Origin: Cafeteria roenbergensis
Taxonomy: Eukaryota > Sar > Bigyra > Bicosoecida > Cafeteriaceae
DNA length: 55,818 nt
Assembly (NCBI GenBank): GCA_008330645.1
Contig: VLTN01000104.1
Coordinates: forward strand, 1-55,818
Direction: 5' to 3'
This document shows positions 50,957 through 55,818 of the stretch, one piece after another (position 1 is the stretch's first letter; every line of letters starts with the position of its first letter). The notes under the pieces were generated by a model that was not told the origin of the DNA, ran no database searches, and saw only the letters and a list, made by a program, of their open reading frames with translations. The position numbers and the translations under genes are program-made.

Positions 50957-53919
50957 ATGCAGTCCGGGTTTTACCATTTGGGCCTGCTCGTTGGCGGAAA
51001 CCCGTGGCTGACCATCCTGTTCTCGGTGCTGTTCATTGGGGTGTGTGTCTGGCTGGCGTGACCCAGTACAACGTCGAAAACGAGGGCGAAAAGCTGTGGG
51101 TTCCCCCCAACAGCATCGGCCTGAAGCAGCTGCGCTCCGTGCGCGACCTCTTCCCGGCCTCGGCGCGCACGTCGTCGTTCTACTTCCTCCCCAAGGGAGC
51201 CGGCACGTCCCCTGACTCCGGTGTGGGAGCCCTCAACTGGGAAGTGGTGGAGACCATGTTCGAGGTGGAGGAAATCGTGCGCAGCATCTCTGTGGAGGAG
51301 AAGTACAAGCCCGAAGACGCGTCTCAGACGTGGAACTTTGCGAACCTGTGCCAGAAGGTTGACGTGCCGGCGTTCCTTGCCAGCGCGCAGCGTCCGCCAG
51401 AGACGAACCAGGCGTCTGCAGGGCCTCCGTCGACGCCTGGCGGTTCTTTCGGGCCGTCAGCGCCCGTGTCCACCTGCTATGTGACCGGTCTCACTGACCT
51501 GTGGGCTGGGAACAAGACGCTCGCGATGCTGGACCGCGCCTCCGGCCGGACCGTCGTGGACGTGCTCAACACCGCTCTTCGCACGTCGACGAACGGCACA
51601 ATCCTCTCCCCTCGCACCGGCCGCCCCATCATTTTCAACACGACGTTCGGCGGCGTGCGCTTCGGCTCCGGCGGCAACGTAACCGGCGCCGCCGTGGCGC
51701 TGTTCTCGTTCCAGCTCGAGAACCGCGACTACCGCGACCCGGCCGCAGGCACAGACGTCGATCCCCCCGCAGAGAAGTGGGAGCTGGAGCTCGCCTCCAC
51801 GCTCAAGGTGGACCCCCAGGAGCAAACGTTCACGGGTGCGAAGCTGCTGTTCGGCATCCCGAGTCTGACAGCAAGGAGCGCAGCTCCGCCATTACGGGCG
51901 ATATTGCCTTTGTCGGTGCCTCCATCATGCTCATCCTGGTCTTCCTCGCCGTCCAGCTTCGCGTGGACTGCTCGTGCGTCGGCTCCCGCATCGGCCTGGC
52001 CCTCGCTGGCGGCCTCACCGTTGGCATGAGCCTTGGATTCGCCTACGGCATCGGCTCCCTGATGGCCCCCTACACAACCGTGCACGCCATCCTGCCATTC
52101 ATCCTGGCTGGCATCGGGGTGGACGACCTCTTCGTGGTGACCAACGAGTTCGCTCTCACCGACAAGACCAAGTCGCGCCGCGTTCGCATGGCCGAGGCGC
52201 TCAAGCACGCAGGCCCGTCCATCACTGTGACAACGCTCACTGACTTCCTTGCCTTCTTCATCGGGTCCACCACGGTGCTTCCTGCCTTCTCCGCCTTCTG
52301 TCAGTGGGCCGGAATGGCGATCTTGGGCGTCTACCTTCTGGCGTGCACGTTTTTTGCTGCCTGCGTGGTGATCGACTCCATTCGCCAGGAGGCCGGCCGC
52401 GCTGACATTTGCTGCTGTGTCACGTGCCGTGATCCCGAGGCGACCGAGGGCGGCGCGGACACTGTGGCGGCCAACCCTGCGTCTGTGGCGACCGGCAAGG
52501 GCGGCACCCCAGCGGTGGACGGCGCCGCCGTGCCCGCCAGCAAGTCTGAGGTGGACAGCGCCGACTCTTCCAAGTCAGCGGCAAGCACGAAGTCCAGCGG
52601 GGGTGCTGCGGCGAGGACGCCACCCGCGAGTGCATCGTGAACTGCTACGGCCCGGCCATCCTCAACCCCTTTAGCAAGGTGGCCGTCGTGGTCGCGTTCC
52701 TCGGCTTCGCTGGCGCCACAGGCTGGGCCTCTCAGTACACCTCGCAGGAGTTCCGCGAGGAGTGGTTCATCCCCGCCGCGAGCCCCCTCCAGGAGCAGGT
52801 GCAGGTTCGCGACAAGTACTTTGGCGAGAACGGAGTGCCCTTGAGCGGGTACGCCGTGAATTTCACCCTAGGGAACAACCGCAACCTTTTGCTCGATGTG
52901 GAGTCGGCCATGCGCGCCAACAAGTGGATCAACACCGAGCTCGGCGTCACCAGCTGGTACCGCGAGTTCGTGGAGTCCGAGATCAACGCCACCGAGTTCA
53001 CTGAGCTCAGCAACGAGGAGTTCCACAGCCGTGCGCGTTCATGGCTGGCCAGCCCCGCCAACGTGCGCTTCAACTCGTCTCTCGTGTGGGGGGACGCCTC
53101 CAAGGGCTACGTGCGCGCAGCCCGCGTGTCCGCGTTCTACGTCGGCACGTCCACTGCAGAGCAGGAGATTGCGGCCATGACCACCCTCCGCGACGACGTG
53201 ACTGCCGTGGAGAAGGCCCGGGGACGGCCCGCCGACACCGTCTTCGCCTCCTCCTTCGTCTACTCCAACTGGGAGCAGCTCGTGGTCATCCCCTCGGAGG
53301 CAATCCAGAACATTGGCCTGGCCATCGCGGCATGCTTTGTGGTCGTTCTCATCTTCATTGCCCACCCGACGACTGCCATCCTCGTCACCCTCGCGGTGGC
53401 CCTGGTGCTGGTGGACATCCTCGGAGTCTGCACCTGGTGGGACGTATCGCTCAACGGTGTGTCCGTCGTCAACCTCACCTTGGCCATCGGCCTGTCGGTT
53501 GACTACAGCGCGCCCACATCGCCCATGCTTTCATGCACAAGCACGGGACGCGCAACGAGCGGGTGACCCTTGCGCTCTCAGAGATGGGCGTCTCGGTGAT
53601 CAACGGGGGCGCCTCCACGTTCCTCGCCGTGGTGGTTCTTGCCGCCTCGAACTCGTACATCTTCACGGTCTTCTTCAAGGTCTTCTTCCTCTCGGTGGTG
53701 TTCGGCCTTGCCCACGGCCTGATCTTCTTGCCCGTCGTGTTGTCCATAATCGGGCCAGACGCGCACGAGGACTTCACACCCCAGGAAGAGCAGGAGGAGG
53801 CGGAGTCCGCGACGGTGGGGACCGCCAAGAGCGATGCCGAGATGGCCCGGGTGAAGCCGGCAACATCGACGGCCCCCCAGGGCGGAATGAAGTCGCTCCA
53901 GTCGCGCTCCGCGAAGTGA
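50957..53919 (+). CDS. Patched/NPC1-type RND protein with sterol-sensing domain; frame broken four times
   Basis: A twelve-pass RND permease-like protein; relatives move sterols or lipids. ATG 50957 starts FYHLGLLVGGNPWLTILFSVLFIGV (TM1), then ENEGEKLWVPPNS typical of Patched-like proteins, ectodomain 1, and a sterol-sensing domain (DIAFVGASIMLILVFLAV ... ILAGIGVDDLFVV, with the GxGxDD signature). A Cys-rich cytosolic loop, TM7, ectodomain 2 and TM8-12 follow, with the second conserved acidic motif (AIGLSVDYS). Frame changes occur at (GT)4 51041-51048, CCC 51858-51860, G5 52599-52603 and CCC 53513-53515. With a 2-nt loss, +1 C, +1 G and a 2-nt loss, the protein is 986 aa ending in phase at 53919. 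Coding quality and family motifs are intact between the breaks, so this is either sequence error or a very young pseudogene. Confidence 0.85.
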
Positions 53920-54165
53920 GGAGCCGAGTCGCCGTTGCCTTTCGCTCGCCCCTGTTGCATCGAGCCTGCATGTGTGATGTTCTGGTGCGTCCTCTGCCTT
54001 GTAGAGCGAGTTCCGAATGTTCGAAGCATTCGGAGCAGCCAGATGCGGGTTCACGCTCACAAGCAGCTGGCGCCACTGCCCGTGACGACAGGCAGACAGC
54101 CAGAAGCGGTCATTCATGTTTGGGGGGGGGGGGGAGGGCGAGGCATGGCACACAGAGTTCAGCGG
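53920..54165. other. Convergent 3' intergenic region with G13 run
   Basis: Lies between the RND and MerC stop codons. It contains an uninterrupted run of 13 G at 54122-54134. No gene seen. Confidence 0.7.
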
Positions 54166-55290
54166 TCATGCCTTGGTTTCCTTGGGGCCTGAGCAGCAGC
54201 TGGGCTTGGAGGCCGCGCAGCAGCTGGCCCGCGCCTGCGCCTGCGTCGCAGCGAGGCGGCGAGTGAGCAGCAGGTGCGCGATCATCAGGAGCGCGCCTCC
54301 AAGTCCAGCGGTGCTCTCCGTCACCAAGGGAGCGGCCTCCACAGCGGCGGTGACGGCAGCAGCCGCGCCAGGAAAGACCGACGAAGGCACGTTCAGCGCC
54401 AAGATGGATGCCACGCCCGCGAGGCCGACAGAAGCCACTGCCGGAGACTTGTGGCTCTTGTAGGCCGATGCCACTGCGTACAGGCCCAGCGGGGCAACCC
54501 CCACAAACTGCAAGCGCGACCAACACGGCGCATTGCGAAGGCCTGTGACACACCAGACGAACTGCAGCAAGCTCTTGCCGCTGCGAACTGGCCGGCAGCT
54601 CCCCTGTCCCTGGATGCTGCCTCGCAGGAAAGCTCAGCAACTCACCGTGAACGTCTTCAGCGCCGCCGTAGAGACGCCCAGGAAGGGCAGCGTCGCCTCG
54701 CACGACGAGCAGGCGGCATCGCCCGACGCGGCAGCAGAGGATGCGGACGCGGCCCCGGAAAGCGCGGGGAGCACCGCGGCCAGAGCGGGAACCACCGTGC
54801 AGTTGATTGTGCACAGCATGGCGGCGAGGGTCGACGATGCCGCAGCAAGCCCGCCAGCTACATCCGCCGGCTGGCTGGCGCTGGGAGGGGCGGGCCTGGA
54901 GCCCGCCTTCTGATCCGCGAGCCGCTCCTCCTCCCCCGCCTGAGAGGAGAAGAATCGCACCCCGGAAGTCTGCCCGTAGCAGAGGGCCGCGGGCCCCGAA
55001 GGGGCTGCGGCCGGAATAGCAAGTTGTTTGTAGCGCACCGTGGTACGGAGTAGACGAGTAGTCAAGGTGAGCACGTCGAGGGCGGTCATGAAGCCGACCT
55101 GGAGCCCGAGGGCGTCTTGTTCATTCATAATAGCATCGTCCTCGACGTGGAAGCCGCTGACGCCGCTGCTGCGCACAAGAGCGCCAGGGATGACAGCTCC
55201 GGCTGCGCGAGCTGCCGTCCGCAGGGTGCCGGCGGCGCGGGCGCCGGAGCCCACGGCGCGCTGCATCACGTTGATGCGAGCGAAAAGCAT
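54166..55290 (-). CDS. MerC-domain membrane protein, two exons
   Basis: MerC family members are small multi-pass proteins first known from bacterial mercury-resistance operons, where they import Hg(II); eukaryotic homologues are poorly characterised. Exon 1 is 55290-54646 and exon 2 is 54507-54166, with a 138-nt intron (GTGAGT donor, gcgcttgcag acceptor), giving 328 aa. The N-terminus is Arg/Ala-rich (organelle targeting possible) followed by a 130-residue soluble region. The domain begins AASSTLAAMLCTINCTVVPALAAVLPAL, with paired Cys in TM1 (LCTINC), then CSSC, then PLGLYAVASAYKSHKS in exon 2, matching the GYRxH part of MerC. Two further TM helices follow. The tail SCCAASKPSCCSG has two vicinal Cys pairs suited to soft metals. 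An alternative acceptor nearer the donor adds 21 residues but fits the family less well. A transposon lies 90 bp upstream. Confidence 0.75.
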
Positions 55291-55379
55291 CGTGGAAGTT
55301 CCCGGGGAGGGGGGAAGGGCGTGGGAGGGTGCGCCTCTCCGGGAGCCGGCCGAAGCACGGGCTCGGCGGTTCGCAACGT

Positions 55380-55818
55380 CGACTGCAGAGCTACCCGGGA
55401 GAGAAAAGCCAAAAAGCGGATGCTCGGAAGAGAAAAGCACTTTTGCGGTATGGACATTGTCCAATCGACCCAAAACTTCGGCTGTGCCCGTTTCCTAGTG
55501 AGGCGCTGAAAATGGCCTTGACCGATTGCGGCTTGTGCTCCTGGCGCGCGAGGCGCGCCGCGGTTGTCTGCAACGGCTGGCGGGGCGCACCCTCCCAACC
55601 GCCCCAGGGCAGCTCCAGCCCCAATCTCTTCTTCGAAAAGTGTGGGCAGTATGTTTCCATAGCGAATGCATGTGGTCAGGGCGCTGGACTCGCGCTGGTT
55701 GGGGAGGCGCCTGCCGCCGTTGCCGAAAACTTGTGCGCAGCATCCTTCCGCCTGAGTGCTTGTCGGTCAACTGCAACTCGGCAAAAACGCCGCCAAACGG
55801 GCGTTTGGTGTGGCCTTT
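55380..55818 (+). mobile_element. Transposon copy 2 (same family), 5' part only, cut by window edge
   Basis: Positions 55380-55754 match 44360-44734 (offset 11,020). The sequence then jumps to the equivalent of 44990, a 254-nt internal deletion, and continues identical to the window end. It has the same orientation as copy 1. The deletion is not a multiple of three, so any transposase start upstream of 44735 would be out of frame in this copy. It may be a non-autonomous derivative. Confidence 0.9.

Noticed and set aside
50261-50977. Minus-strand ORF upstream of the RND gene
   Set aside because: It has Arg/Ala-rich shadow composition, no motif, and overlaps the RND start.
52637-53566. Separate short genes within the RND region
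   Set aside because: Each fragment is a consecutive part of one RND fold and lacks its own start signals. They join with one- or two-base corrections.
1-55818. tRNA, rRNA or CRISPR features
   Set aside because: No convincing TPsiC-type boxes, rRNA motifs or spacer-repeat arrays were seen by eye. A dedicated tRNA scan would be needed to exclude a tRNA fully.

Overview
The window looks like nuclear DNA of a GC-rich unicellular eukaryote (by eye roughly two-thirds G+C). Reasons: spliceosomal introns with GTGAG/GTAAG donors and YAG acceptors, most of 83-212 nt; eukaryotic families (Prx6, TMX-type PDI, twelve-pass nucleotide cyclase, Patched-type RND protein, C9orf85/DUF2039, probable GPI-transamidase GAA1); long Ala/Ser/Gly-rich disordered tracts; and tightly packed genes on both strands. 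A marine flagellate or alga (for example a GC-rich stramenopile) would fit, but the sequence here does not fix the lineage.

Layout, left to right. A membrane-anchored protein runs off the left edge (minus). It is divergent from a four-exon 1-Cys peroxiredoxin (plus). Next come a giant two-domain nucleotide cyclase and a small two-TM protein (both minus), a TMX-like protein disulfide isomerase (plus), and a long coiled-coil protein with four 453-bp tandem repeats (plus). A large GAA1-like membrane protein follows (minus). It shares an AT-rich divergent promoter with the first of two tandem, almost identical, roughly 9-kb genes (A and B, plus). These encode secreted or membrane-anchored M11 (gametolysin-type) metzincins with EGF, Cys-rich and TSP1-like modules and a C-terminal TM helix. 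After them come a C9orf85 homologue (plus) and a threonyl-tRNA synthetase (minus). A 4.45-kb DDE transposon with perfect 30-bp terminal inverted repeats sits just upstream of the synthetase. Then follow a small membrane protein (minus), a Patched/NPC1-type RND protein (plus), a MerC-domain protein (minus), and the start of a second copy of the same transposon, cut by the right edge.

Most striking points. (1) The tandem metzincin pair is a mosaic: nearly identical backbones carry sharply bounded divergent blocks and different signal peptides. (2) The cyclase has its two domains in the order opposite to animal adenylyl cyclases, with split, complementary active-site residues. (3) Both transposon copies lie in the same orientation about 90-145 bp upstream of minus-strand start codons. 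(4) Many reading frames are interrupted by single-base differences in homopolymers, so assembly error must be considered before anything is called a pseudogene.

Most genes are unrelated single-copy housekeeping or membrane genes. The only clear gene-to-gene relationships are the A/B tandem duplication and the two transposon copies.
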